A stretch of 64,000 nt of DNA from Verrucomicrobiaceae bacterium (GCA_027488755.1 JAIYAZ010000105.1:19900-83899), one strand, 5' to 3'; shown: positions 7,410 through 15,961, counted from the first letter of the stretch. Made by a program: numbers and translations. The notes: generated by a model from the letters alone, not told the origin.

Positions 7410-8741
7410 GTGGCGAAAGACTTAATTCAAAAGTGCCGCGAGTATCGCGACTCAGCCGATGCTCGGGCCCAGGGCTTTTACCCTTACTTCCGCCGCATCG
7501 ACGACACCATCGGCAACCACGTGATCTGCGACGGTGTTTCGCGGATCATGATCGGTTCGAACAACTACCTCGGCCTTGCCCAGGATGAACGGGTCATCGA
7601 AGCGGCCTGCGACGCCGCGCGCAAATACGGCGCGGGCTGCACCGGCTCCCGGCTGCTGAACGGCAACATCCGCCTGCACGAGCAGCTCGAGGAGGCTCTC
7701 GCCGACTTCCTTCAGCGCGAGTCCGTGCTTCTGTTTTCCACCGGCTTTTTTGCCAATCAGGGAGCCCTGGCCAGCCTCACGGACCATGAGGACGCCATCC
7801 TCTGCGACCGCGAAAACCACGCCTCGATCATCGACGGCTGCCAGTTTGCCCCGGCGAAGCTCGTGCCCTTCCGGCACAACTCCGCCACCTCCCTCCGCAA
7901 CCGCCTCAAGCGCCAGCCCGACACCGCCGGCAAGCTCGTCGTGCTCGACGGCGTGTTCAGCATGTCCGGCGACATCGCCGACCTGCCGCCCATCATTGAG
8001 GCCGCGAAGGAATTTGGCGCGCTGACCTACGTGGACGAAGCCCACGCGCTCGGCGTGCTCGGCCCGCTCGGCCGCGGCACCGTCCACCACTTTGGCCTCA
8101 ACGATGAGGTCGACCTCGTCATGGGCACGTTCTCGAAGTCGCTCGGCTCGATGGGCGGCTTCATCGCCGGCAAGCGCGAAGTGATCGAATACCTCCGCCA
8201 CAAGGCCCGCTGCTTCATCTTCACCGCCTCGCTTGCCCCGGCCGTCGCGGGCGGCGTGCTCAAGGCGCTCGAACTCATGCAGGCCGAGCCCGAGCGCATC
8301 GACGCCCTCTGGCGGAACACCCGCAAGATGCACGAAGGCTTCAAGCAGATCGGCTTCAAGATCGGTACCACGCAGACGCCCATCGTGCCCATCCTCATTG
8401 GGAGCGAGGCCCGCGCGTTCCAGTTCACCCAGCGGCTCTACGAAGAGGGCGTATTTGCCACGCCCGCGATCTACCCCGCCGTGCGCTACGGTGAGGCCAT
8501 CGTCCGCACCAGCTACATGTCGAGTCACACCGACGAGGACCTCGACCAGGTCCTGGAAATTTTCGCCCGGCTCGCCCGCGAGCTTGGCACGTTTGACGAT
8601 CCCGCCTATTCCGAACCTGGCCGCCGCAAAAATGTTTTCGATTTCAGCCTGTCATACACCGAGGGATCGGACGCGGTTCGAAACGGTGCCGGAGACCCTG
8701 CACGGAACGGATCCGAGTTTCATCCCGCCGTTTCCCGGTAG
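7410..8741 (+). CDS. spt: Serine palmitoyltransferase-like alpha-oxoamine synthase
   Basis: PLP enzyme of 443 residues from a GTG start. Members condense an amino acid with an acyl thioester. Shared with known bacterial SPT are GSRLLNGN (80-87), HASIIDGCQ (137-145, with the ring-stacking His137), FRHNS, VDEAHALG (208-215, Asp209/His212), the PLP Lys243 in GTFSKSLGSMGG, and FIFTASLAP. These favour SPT (serine plus acyl-CoA/ACP giving 3-ketosphinganine) over BioF or KBL, and no biotin genes are near. The next two genes fit ceramide N-acylation and keto reduction. The last ~36 codons overlap the following gene in another frame and do not look like a conserved domain. Confidence 0.8.
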   Translation: MAKDLIQKCREYRDSADARAQGFYPYFRRIDDTIGNHVICDGVSRIMIGSNNYLGLAQDERVIEAACDAARKYGAGCTGSRLLNGNIRLHEQLEEALADFLQRESVLLFSTGFFANQGALASLTDHEDAILCDRENHASIIDGCQFAPAKLVPFRHNSATSLRNRLKRQPDTAGKLVVLDGVFSMSGDIADLPPIIEAAKEFGALTYVDEAHALGVLGPLGRGTVHHFGLNDEVDLVMGTFSKSLGSMGGFIAGKREVIEYLRHKARCFIFTASLAPAVAGGVLKALELMQAEPERIDALWRNTRKMHEGFKQIGFKIGTTQTPIVPILIGSEARAFQFTQRLYEEGVFATPAIYPAVRYGEAIVRTSYMSSHTDEDLDQVLEIFARLARELGTFDDPAYSEPGRRKNVFDFSLSYTEGSDAVRNGAGDPARNGSEFHPAVSR

Positions 8742-9750
8742 CGTCGCGAAGTTTCTCAAGCCGGACAGCCTCTTCAACCGGCAGGACGGCACCATCACCG
8801 GCTTCCTCGCCGAGCGCGACGGCCGCGTGGTTGGCCGCATCGCCGCGATCGTCAACCGCTCCCACAACCGCTACTGGCAGGACCAGATCGGCTTCTTTGG
8901 CTGGTTTGCCTGCGAGGACAACGCCGAGACCGCCCGCGCGCTCTTTGCCGAAGCCGCCCGCGTGCTCCGCGAGGCCGGCTGCACGGCCATCCGCGGCCCC
9001 TACAACCCGAACATCAACGAGGAATGCGGCCTCCTTACCGAGGGCTCCCACGAACCGCCCAACATCTCGGTGCCGTGGAATCCGCCCTACTACGCCGCGC
9101 TGGTTGAGGCGGCCGGGTTCGAGGTTACGCGCACCCTTTACGGCTACCACCTCCCTCTGCACATCGGCATCCCGAGCCGCGTGCAGAAAATCGCCGCCCG
9201 GCTCAAGCAGCGCTCGCCCGACATTCACATCCGCTCGTTTGACATGAAACGGCTCGACGAGGAGCTGCGCCTCGCCCACCGGCTCTACAACGTCACGCTC
9301 GACCGCAACTGGGGCTTCGTTCCCATCTCCGAGGCCGACCTCCTCGCGGCCGCCGACGACCTCAAGGCCTTCGCGGATCCCGATTTCCTCATCTTTGCCG
9401 AGGTCAACGGCGTGCCCGCCGGCTTCATGCTCACGCTGCCGAACTTCAACGAAATCCTCGCCGGCACCAAACGCTGCCCGCGCTGGCTCCGGCTCCCGTG
9501 GATCCTCTGGCTCATGAAAACCCGCCGCATCCGCAGCGTGCGCCAGGCCGTGCTGGGCGTCGCGCCCGAGCACCGCGACCGCGGCATCGCCGCCCTCATG
9601 TGCAACGAAATGGTCCTGCGCACGCAGAAAACCGCGGAGTTCGCCGAGCTTTCCTGGATCGAGGCGAATAACACCGAAGTCATCAACCTGATTGGTCTCA
9701 TGGGAGCCCACCAATCCCGCACCTTCCTGATTTACGAGAAAGCGTTGTGA
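8632..9750 (+). CDS. GNAT-fold N-acyltransferase, YghO-like; ceramide synthase candidate
   Basis: 372 residues from the ATG at 8632. The N-terminal RTRFETVPETLHGTDPSF is the usual opening of this GNAT family. Later marks are RGPYNPNINEECGLL, a conserved Asn/Glu-rich stretch, NPPYYAALVEAAGF, and a C-terminal acetyltransferase-like core with VLGVAPEHRDRGIAALM for CoA or ACP binding. It lies directly after an SPT-like gene and before an NAD-dependent reductase. The same three activities (Spt, the GNAT-type bCerS and CerR) make ceramide in Caulobacter. The role is inferred from this context. It overlaps spt by 110 bases. Confidence 0.7.
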   Translation: MFSISACHTPRDRTRFETVPETLHGTDPSFIPPFPGSVAKFLKPDSLFNRQDGTITGFLAERDGRVVGRIAAIVNRSHNRYWQDQIGFFGWFACEDNAETARALFAEAARVLREAGCTAIRGPYNPNINEECGLLTEGSHEPPNISVPWNPPYYAALVEAAGFEVTRTLYGYHLPLHIGIPSRVQKIAARLKQRSPDIHIRSFDMKRLDEELRLAHRLYNVTLDRNWGFVPISEADLLAAADDLKAFADPDFLIFAEVNGVPAGFMLTLPNFNEILAGTKRCPRWLRLPWILWLMKTRRIRSVRQAVLGVAPEHRDRGIAALMCNEMVLRTQKTAEFAELSWIEANNTEVINLIGLMGAHQSRTFLIYEKAL

Positions 9751-9787
9751 GCCTGTGTCCGGCCGCGTCGCGCACCTTCGCTCACCC

Positions 9788-10768
9788 GTGAAACTTCTCC
9801 TCACCGGCGCCACCGGCTTCGTCGGACAGAACCTCCTCCTCGCCGCTCTCGCCTCCGGGCGCTTCACCGAGATCCTCACGCCCGTCCGCGATCCGGAGAA
9901 ACTCACGCGCCAGCTTGCCTTCGAGGGCGTCAACCCCGGCCCCGCCCTGCGCGTCACCGCCTGGCAGGACCCCGTCCCCGGCGACGTCACCCACGCCGTC
10001 CACTGCGCCGGCTCCCTCTTTGCCCGCGACCGCGCCACCTGCTTCCGCGTCAACGTCGACGACACCCTCCGCCTCCTCGCGCCGTTGCCCGCCGCCGCCC
10101 GCGTGCTCGTGCTCTCCTCGCAAAGCGCCGGTGGCCCCACCCCGCCCGGCCGCGAGGCCCGCACCGCCGCGGACCTGGACACCCCGCTCACCTGGTATGG
10201 CGAATCCAAGCTCGCCATGGAGCAACGGCTCGCCGCCGAGCGGCCCGACGCCATGGTCTGGCGGCCGCCCATGATCCTCGGCCCCCGCGACCGCGCCACC
10301 CTCCCGCTTTTCCAAATGGCCGCCGGCCCGCTCCGCATCAAGCCCGGCCTGCGCCCGAAAGCCTACAGCTGGATCGCCGTCGACGACCTCGTCCGCGCCA
10401 TCCTCCACGCCATCCAAAATCCAAAATCCAAAATCGAAAATCCAATGGGCGTCGCCGCCCCCGAGCCGATCACCGACACCGAGCTCATCGCCACCGCCGC
10501 CGCCGTGATGGGGGCCCGCGGCCGCACGCTCGCGCTGCCACACCCGGTCATCCGGCTGGTGTCGGCCGTGGTCGATGCCGTGCCGCCCCTGCGCGAAGGC
10601 ACGCCGAGCCTTACGCGCGACCGCGCGCGGGAAATCTTCCCCGAGCGCTGGGTGCTGGATGCCTCGGTCTTTCGGGAGCACTTCGCCGTCGGCCCCTTCG
10701 CCGGGCTCTCGGAGACCCTCGCCGCCACCCACGCCTGGTATGTGCGCGCGGGCCAGTTGCCGGGATGA
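9788..10768 (+). CDS. NAD-dependent epimerase/dehydratase-like reductase; CerR candidate
   Basis: 326 residues from the GTG at 9788; an ATG-like frame start at 9755 would add 11 residues of weak character. Extended SDR fold: TGATGFVGQ near the N-terminus binds NAD(P), LVLSSQSAGG gives the catalytic Ser region and WYGESKLAME gives the YxxxK pair. Bacterial ceramide reductase (CerR) belongs to this NDUFA9-like branch, and the gene follows the SPT and GNAT genes, so reduction of the 3-keto group is a fair guess. A short AT-rich repeat is embedded in frame (about residues 209-219, NPKSKIENP), between the SYSWIAVDDL helix and the C-terminal domain. Confidence 0.65.
   Translation: MKLLLTGATGFVGQNLLLAALASGRFTEILTPVRDPEKLTRQLAFEGVNPGPALRVTAWQDPVPGDVTHAVHCAGSLFARDRATCFRVNVDDTLRLLAPLPAAARVLVLSSQSAGGPTPPGREARTAADLDTPLTWYGESKLAMEQRLAAERPDAMVWRPPMILGPRDRATLPLFQMAAGPLRIKPGLRPKAYSWIAVDDLVRAILHAIQNPKSKIENPMGVAAPEPITDTELIATAAAVMGARGRTLALPHPVIRLVSAVVDAVPPLREGTPSLTRDRAREIFPERWVLDASVFREHFAVGPFAGLSETLAATHAWYVRAGQLPG
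10412..10445 (+). repeat. AAAATCC tandem repeat inside a coding sequence
   Basis: Four to five near-perfect heptamers of AAAATCC lie inside the reductase gene and are translated as NPKSKIENP. The same heptamer recurs at 29083-29119, and inverted at 38721-38747; a variant is at 57349-57386. The AT-rich unit contrasts sharply with the GC-rich gene around it. Confidence 0.8.
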
Positions 10769-10799
10769 CAATCCCCCCGGCGTGCGTTATAGGGCGCAC

Positions 10800-11009
10800 G
10801 TGAAAGAGCAAATCGAGGCCTTGTTGCGGGCGACGCCGTTCGAGCCCTTTGCCGTCGAGATCGATCAGGATCTCGCGTGGTCCATCCCGTCGCCGGATCA
10901 CGCCATGGCGGCGAAGTCCGCGCTCGTCATCGAGGACGACGCCGGACTCGTGCACCTCGTTTCCTATCGCCACATCCGGCAGGTCGTCCACAAGGCGCCC
11001 GCGCCCTGA
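10800..11009 (+). CDS. Small conserved hypothetical protein
   Basis: 69 residues from a GTG at 10800, 31 bases after the reductase gene. The pattern LLRATPFEPFAVEIDQD...IPSPDHAMAAKSALVIEDD...VSYRHIRQV resembles a small family common in Planctomycetes and Verrucomicrobia, seen there as stand-alone proteins of about 70-90 residues. It has no signal peptide or membrane segment. Function unknown. Confidence 0.6.
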   Translation: MKEQIEALLRATPFEPFAVEIDQDLAWSIPSPDHAMAAKSALVIEDDAGLVHLVSYRHIRQVVHKAPAP

Positions 11010-11062
11010 TCCCGGGGCGCGCTTGAATTGCCCGGCGGGTTCACGTAACAACGAACGCACCG

Positions 11063-11788
11063 ATGACCGTTCGTGCCCTCCTCTTCGCCCCGCTTGCCAT
11101 CGCCCTCTCCGGCTGCTTCTGGGGGGGCTCCGTCAAGGAATCCGCGCCCACCGCGCAGCGCATCGTGCGCATCGACTGGTATGGCCAGCAATGCTTCCGC
11201 ATCAAAAGCGCGCTCGGCATTGCGGTGCTGACGAATCCCTTCGCGCCCGGCACCACGGAATTCAGCGCGCCGAAGAACCTCGCCCCCGAGATCATTCTCG
11301 TTTCGACCGAGAAGCCCGACGCGAACTACGTGGACCTCGTGGACAACACGCCGCACATCCTCCGCGGCAGCGTGGGCGTCGGCACGAACACCTCCTCGGG
11401 CCTGCGCATCCTCGGCGTGCCCGTCTTCAAGAATCCCGAGACCCAGGACGTCGGCGACATGAACGTCATCTACCGCTGGTCGATGGACGGCCTCCGCTTC
11501 TGCTTCCTCGGTCAGCTGGGCACGCTGCCGCCCCCGGCCGACCTCCAGCGCATTGGCCGCGTGGACGTGCTCTTCATCCCCGCCTCCGGCACGCTCACCG
11601 GCGCCCAGCGCCAGCAGATCGTCGAGGCGCTCCAGCCGCGCATCATTGTGCCGATGGGCTCGAGCGGGGCCGTCTCGCGCTACGCCTCGGGTTACACCGC
11701 GGTCTACCGCCTGAGCGGCTCGGCGGCGCTGCTCTCCCGCGATTCGCTGCCGGCGGTGCCCACCGTGCTTGTCTTTCGCGCGCCCTGA
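11063..11788 (+). CDS. MBL-fold (UlaG-like) lipoprotein, metal site lost
   Basis: 241 residues. The N-terminus is a lipoprotein signal with lipobox LSGC (Cys18), so it is probably anchored in a membrane facing the periplasm. The rest follows UlaG-type metallo-beta-lactamase folds: RIDWYGQQCFRIKS, a TNPFAP strand, then IILVSTEKPDAN where active relatives have a THxHxDH motif, and RFCFLGQLG where they have a HxGD-type motif. The metal-binding His residues are therefore missing. PurD follows 6 bases downstream on the same strand. Confidence 0.7.
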   Translation: MTVRALLFAPLAIALSGCFWGGSVKESAPTAQRIVRIDWYGQQCFRIKSALGIAVLTNPFAPGTTEFSAPKNLAPEIILVSTEKPDANYVDLVDNTPHILRGSVGVGTNTSSGLRILGVPVFKNPETQDVGDMNVIYRWSMDGLRFCFLGQLGTLPPPADLQRIGRVDVLFIPASGTLTGAQRQQIVEALQPRIIVPMGSSGAVSRYASGYTAVYRLSGSAALLSRDSLPAVPTVLVFRAP

Positions 11789-11794
11789 TTTCCC

Positions 11795-13057
11795 ATGAAT
11801 GTTCTTGTCGTTGGCTCGGGGGGACGGGAGCACGCGCTTGCGTGGAAAATCGCGAAGTCGCCCCGCGTGGAAAAGGTGTTCTGCGCCCCGGGCAACGCGG
11901 GCAGCGGCCGCTTCGGCGGCAACGTTCCGCTCGCCGCCTCGGACCACGCCGGGCTCATTGATTTCGCCCGCCGGGAGCGGGTGGGCCTCACCGTGATCGG
12001 GCCCGACGACGCGCTGGCGGCCGGCATCGTGGATGACTTTCGCGCGGCGGGGTTGCGGGCCTTCGGACCGGAGGCGGCCGCGGCGCGCCTCGAATCCTCG
12101 AAGGCCTTCGCGAAGGATTTCATGCGCCGCCACGGCATTCCCACGGCCGATTACCGCGAGTTCACCGACAGCGCGGAGGCGCGGGCGTATTGCGCCACGG
12201 CGAGTTACCCGCTCGTCGTGAAGGCCGATGGTCTCGCGCTCGGCAAGGGCGTGGTCATCGCCCAGGACATCGCCGAGGCCTGCGAGGCCATTCACCAATC
12301 GATGGAGGCCGCCGTCTTTGGCGACGCCGGCCGGCGCGTGGTGATCGAGGAATTCCTCGTCGGCACGGAGTGCTCGATCCACGCGCTCATCGACGGCTCC
12401 AGCCACCTGCTGTTTCCCGACGCGCGCGACCACAAGCAGGCCTTCGACGGGAACGTGGGCCCGAACACGGGCGGCATGGGCACCGTCTCGCCCAGCGGCC
12501 GGCTGGACGACGCGCTACTCGAGCGCGTGCGCACCGAGGTGCTTGATCGCTTTGTGGCCGGGGCGAAGGCCGATGGGCTGGATTTTCGCGGCATGCTTTT
12601 CCCGGGGCTGATGCTTACGGCCGACGGCCCGAAGGTGCTCGAGTTCAACTGCCGCTGGGGCGATCCCGAGACGCAGGTGCTCGTGCGCCGGCTCGAGAGC
12701 GACGTGGTCGATTTGCTCGAGGCCACGATCGACGGCACGCTGGCGTCCTGCGCCCCGACGTGGAGCGGGGAGACGGCGGTGTGCGTGATCCTCGCCTCCG
12801 GCGGCTACCCGGGGTCCTACCAAAAGGGTCTGCCCATCACCGGCATCGACCGCGCCGAGGCGCGGGACGGCGTGGTGGTCTTCCACGCGGGCACGACGGG
12901 GTCCCCCGACGGGCTGGTAACCAACGGCGGCCGCGTGCTCGGCGTCACCGCGCTGGGGGCCGACGTGGCGGCGGCGCGCGCCGCGGCCTACGCGGCGGCG
13001 GACGAGATTCATTTTGCGAACGCGCAGCGTCGCAACGACATTGGCGTCGCCCCGTGA
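11795..13057 (+). CDS. purD: Phosphoribosylamine-glycine ligase
   Basis: 420 residues, normal for PurD, which joins phosphoribosylamine and glycine with ATP in purine synthesis. The N-terminal MNVLVVGSGGREHALAWK is the family signature. The ATP-grasp core follows (VVKADGLALGKGVV), then FDGNVGPNTGGMGTVSPSG, the metal-binding LEFNCRWGDPETQ and a C-terminal domain. The last codons overlap the next start as GTGA. The purF and purM genes are 43 kb away. Confidence 0.95.
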   Translation: MNVLVVGSGGREHALAWKIAKSPRVEKVFCAPGNAGSGRFGGNVPLAASDHAGLIDFARRERVGLTVIGPDDALAAGIVDDFRAAGLRAFGPEAAAARLESSKAFAKDFMRRHGIPTADYREFTDSAEARAYCATASYPLVVKADGLALGKGVVIAQDIAEACEAIHQSMEAAVFGDAGRRVVIEEFLVGTECSIHALIDGSSHLLFPDARDHKQAFDGNVGPNTGGMGTVSPSGRLDDALLERVRTEVLDRFVAGAKADGLDFRGMLFPGLMLTADGPKVLEFNCRWGDPETQVLVRRLESDVVDLLEATIDGTLASCAPTWSGETAVCVILASGGYPGSYQKGLPITGIDRAEARDGVVVFHAGTTGSPDGLVTNGGRVLGVTALGADVAAARAAAYAAADEIHFANAQRRNDIGVAP

Positions 13058-14172
13058 AGATCCTGCGTTTGCTCCCCGTCCTCGCGCTCGGCGCCACCGC
13101 TTGGGCGCAGACGCCCGCGCCGAGTCCGGCGGCCTCCCCTTCGCCCAGCGCGGCTCCGTCGCCCTCGCCGAGCGCGACCCCCACGCCGCCGCCGACCCTC
13201 ACGCCGCGCGCGATCATCAACGTGCTGAGCGATTCGCAGCTCGATCAGGCCATCGCGAGCCTGAAGGCCACCTTTCTCGACGCGGGTCGCACGAACGACC
13301 GCGAGTTGCGCCGCGCCACGCTCGAGGGGCTTATCGACCGGCTGTCGCCCGGGGTGCTCATCAGCACGGAGTTTGCCGTCAAGCAGACGCCGGTCGCGCC
13401 GCCGTTCCTCGCGGAGATTCTCGACGCGCGCATCGGTTACGTGCGGCCCGGGGTGCTTGACCGCGAGGCGCTGGCCCAGCTCGATGCGGCGCTGGCGAGC
13501 TTCAACGCCAAGGGGCTGAAGGCGGCCATTCTCGACCTGCGCGGGGAACCGCCGGGGCGCGACTATGAGCTCGCGGCGGATTTTGCGCGGCGGTTCTCCC
13601 CGCGCGGTCGGGTGTTGTTTTCCATCGAAAAGCCCAGCGCGAAGCAGGAGCGGATTTTGACGGCGAGCGGTGATCCGGCGTTTGGCGGGATTCTGGTGAT
13701 CCTCACCGACGCGGAGACGAGCGGGGCCGCGGAGGCGCTCGCCGCGACGCTGCGGCTGAACGCGAACGCGATGATCGTCGGGGCGACGACGCGCGGCGAG
13801 GCCGTGGAGTTCGCCGACGTGCCGCTGGGCGACGGGAAGCTGCTGCGCGTGGCGGTGGCCCAGGTTTCGCTGCCGGACGTGGGGCCGATTTTTCCCGGCG
13901 GGGTGAAGCCCGACATCGCCGCGGCGCTGCCGCCCGACGTGCAGGCCCGGATCTTCGCGCAGACGAAGGAGAAGGGCGTGAGCCAGTTTGTGTTTGAGAG
14001 CGAGCGGCCGCACCTCAATGAGGCCGCGCTGGTGAGCAACACCAATCCCGAGCTGGACCCCGCCGTCGTGCGCGGCGGCAAGCGCGACGAGGTGTGGGAC
14101 ACCGTGCTGCAGCGGGCGGTGGATCTCGTCACCGCCATCAGCTTTTACCACGACCGCCCGGACAAGCCGTGA
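13054..14172 (+). CDS. Exported S41-peptidase-like protein, probably inactive
   Basis: 372 residues from a GTG that overlaps the purD stop. A signal peptide (MKILRLLPVLALGATAWA) is followed by a 30-residue Ser/Pro/Thr/Ala-rich linker. The rest resembles the tail-specific protease fold: YVRPGVLD, AAILDLRG, and GGILVILTDAETSGAAEALA at the nucleophile region, then TTRGEAVEF. In active S41 enzymes the last stretch carries a catalytic Lys in a GKG motif; here the residue is Glu. The serine region is also altered. It is likely a non-catalytic periplasmic protein. It converges on tyrS. Confidence 0.65.
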   Translation: MKILRLLPVLALGATAWAQTPAPSPAASPSPSAAPSPSPSATPTPPPTLTPRAIINVLSDSQLDQAIASLKATFLDAGRTNDRELRRATLEGLIDRLSPGVLISTEFAVKQTPVAPPFLAEILDARIGYVRPGVLDREALAQLDAALASFNAKGLKAAILDLRGEPPGRDYELAADFARRFSPRGRVLFSIEKPSAKQERILTASGDPAFGGILVILTDAETSGAAEALAATLRLNANAMIVGATTRGEAVEFADVPLGDGKLLRVAVAQVSLPDVGPIFPGGVKPDIAAALPPDVQARIFAQTKEKGVSQFVFESERPHLNEAALVSNTNPELDPAVVRGGKRDEVWDTVLQRAVDLVTAISFYHDRPDKP

Positions 14173-14185
14173 GCGGGGGGTGCCC

Positions 14186-15343
14186 TTAGCCGAGCCGGAC
14201 GGCGCGGGTCTTGTCGAGCTTGAGGATGCCGGTGGTGCCGGCGTCGAGGGGCGCTTTCGGGTCGGTGATTTTTTCGCCGTTGAGCTGGATGCTGCCCTGT
14301 TCGACGAGGCGGCGCACGTCGCTGCGGGAGCGGGTGGCGCCGAGGCTGGCGAAGGCGGCGACGACGTTCGAGACGAGGTCCTGCCCGGGCAGGAGCGCGA
14401 AGGTGGGGAGGTCGGCGCTGGCGAGGTCGCGCTGGCTGAAGCGGGCGTTGAAGTCCTCGAGCGCGTGGGCGGCGTCGGCCTCGGAGTGGAAGCGGGCGAC
14501 GATGCGGCGGGCGAGTTCCTTCTTGGCCACCATGGGGTGGGTGTCCGCGGCGAGCGATTCGTTGAGGAGAAGCTCGTAGTAGCCGGCCATCGCGGCGTCG
14601 GGGATGGACATGAGCTTGCCGAACATGGAGACGGGCGGCTCGGTGACGCCGACGGAGTTGCCGAGGCTTTTGCTCATCTTCTGCGTGCCGTCGAGGCCGA
14701 CGAGGATGGGGAGCATCATGGCGACCTGCTGGGGCTGGCCTTCCTCGCGCTGGAGGTCGCGGCCGACCATGATGTTGAAGAGCTGGTCGGTGCCGCCGAG
14801 TTCGATGTCGGCCTGGATTTGCACGGAGTCCCAGCCCTGCATGATGGGGTATTGGATTTCGTGGGCGCGGACGGGCAGGCCGCGGTCGAGGCGGTCGCGG
14901 AAGTCCTCGCGCTGGAGCATCTGCTGGAGGGTGACGCGGCTGTTGAGGCGGATGACCTCCTCGAAGCTCATCATTTCGAACCATTCGCCGTTGAAGACGA
15001 CGCGGGTGCGGGCGGGGTCGAGAATTTTGAAGGCCTGCTCCTGGTAGGTTTTGGCGTTGGCCATGACCTCGTCGTGCGTGAGCTGGGGGCGGGTGGCGGA
15101 GCGGCCGCTGGGGTCGCCGATCATGGCGGTGAAGTCGCCGATGATGAGGATGGCCTGGTGGCCGAGTTCCTGGAACTGGCGGAGCTTGGTGAGGCCGACG
15201 GTGTGGCCGAGGTGGATGTCGGGCGCGGTGGGATCCACGCCGAGCTTCACGCGCAGGGGGCGGCCCTCGGCGAGCTTTTTGCGGAGCTCGTCGGGGCTGA
15301 GAACCTGGGCGCAGTTGCGGAGGAGGTCGGGCAGGGGGTCCAT
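14186..15343 (-). CDS. tyrS: Tyrosyl-tRNA synthetase
   Basis: 385 residues. Class I signatures are present: HLGH at residues 44-47, GGTDQLFNIMVGRDLQ for tyrosine and tRNA recognition, and KMSKS near residue 235. A C-terminal S4 RNA-binding domain follows (VRRLVEQGSIQLNGEKI). The length fits the TyrRZ-type subgroup. The exported-protein gene that starts at 15908 lies 13 bases upstream. Confidence 0.95.
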   Translation of the reverse strand: MDPLPDLLRNCAQVLSPDELRKKLAEGRPLRVKLGVDPTAPDIHLGHTVGLTKLRQFQELGHQAILIIGDFTAMIGDPSGRSATRPQLTHDEVMANAKTYQEQAFKILDPARTRVVFNGEWFEMMSFEEVIRLNSRVTLQQMLQREDFRDRLDRGLPVRAHEIQYPIMQGWDSVQIQADIELGGTDQLFNIMVGRDLQREEGQPQQVAMMLPILVGLDGTQKMSKSLGNSVGVTEPPVSMFGKLMSIPDAAMAGYYELLLNESLAADTHPMVAKKELARRIVARFHSEADAAHALEDFNARFSQRDLASADLPTFALLPGQDLVSNVVAAFASLGATRSRSDVRRLVEQGSIQLNGEKITDPKAPLDAGTTGILKLDKTRAVRLG

Positions 15344-15356
15344 GGGGGCGGGGAGA

Positions 15357-15908
15357 TTAGTTGCTCTTCCCCTTGTTGAGCAAGTCGCGCACGTCGTCGA
15401 TGGTGAGATCCTTCTGGAGGTTCTGCGTGAATTGATCGAGGCCCTTCTGGGTTTTGCCGGGCACGAGGTAGGGGCGGGGCTGGGTGCCGGCGGCGGTGGT
15501 GTTGCCGGTGGCGAAGGCGCGGGGGGCCTGGGATTCGTTGGTCTGGAATTGGCCGGTGCGGTAGGCGGAGCCCGCGGCGCGGTCGGTTTTGTTTTCCAGC
15601 GCGGATTCGCCGGCGGCGAAGACCTTGCGGCCGAACCAGGGGTTTTTGAGGCCGAAGAAGGAGCGGGTGACGAATTCGCGGCTGGGGGCGGCCTTGATGT
15701 CGCCGTAGCTGTTGGCGGCGAATTTTTTCGTGCCGTAGGCGGGCACGGAGAAGGCCTGGTTTTGCATCGGGTTCACGCGCGTGCTGTCGGGCCGGGCGCT
15801 TTCGATGCGGGCGAGCATGCCCTGCTCCTGTTCCTGGGCGGACGCGGGGGCGGTGCCGGCGAGGAATCCGGCAGCGACGAGGAGAAGCGGCAGGAGGCGG
15901 AGGGGCAT
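15357..15908 (-). CDS. Exported hypothetical protein
   Basis: 183 residues from the ATG at 15908; a GTG three codons upstream is possible. A signal peptide (LRLLPLLLVAAGFLAGTAPASA) ends near residue 25. The mature part is polar and low in hydrophobic helix, with FAANSYGDIKAAPSREFVTRSFFGLKNPWFGRK and a charged C-terminus containing DDVRDLLNKGKSN. I recognise no family. It is transcribed toward tyrS, 13 bases away, so it may share a transcript with it. Confidence 0.65.
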   Translation of the reverse strand: MPLRLLPLLLVAAGFLAGTAPASAQEQEQGMLARIESARPDSTRVNPMQNQAFSVPAYGTKKFAANSYGDIKAAPSREFVTRSFFGLKNPWFGRKVFAAGESALENKTDRAAGSAYRTGQFQTNESQAPRAFATGNTTAAGTQPRPYLVPGKTQKGLDQFTQNLQKDLTIDDVRDLLNKGKSN

Positions 15909-15961
15909 GGGTTGCACGGTAAGGCCGCCGTGGCGGGGGACGCAAGCGGGGCGTGGCGCGG

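Noticed and set aside
10412-10445. CRISPR-like tandem repeat
   Set aside because: Units are 7 bases long with no spacers, so it is not a CRISPR array.
11789-11794. Purine riboswitch upstream of purD or purF
   Set aside because: The gap before purD is only 6 bases and before purF no aptamer-like pairing was found.
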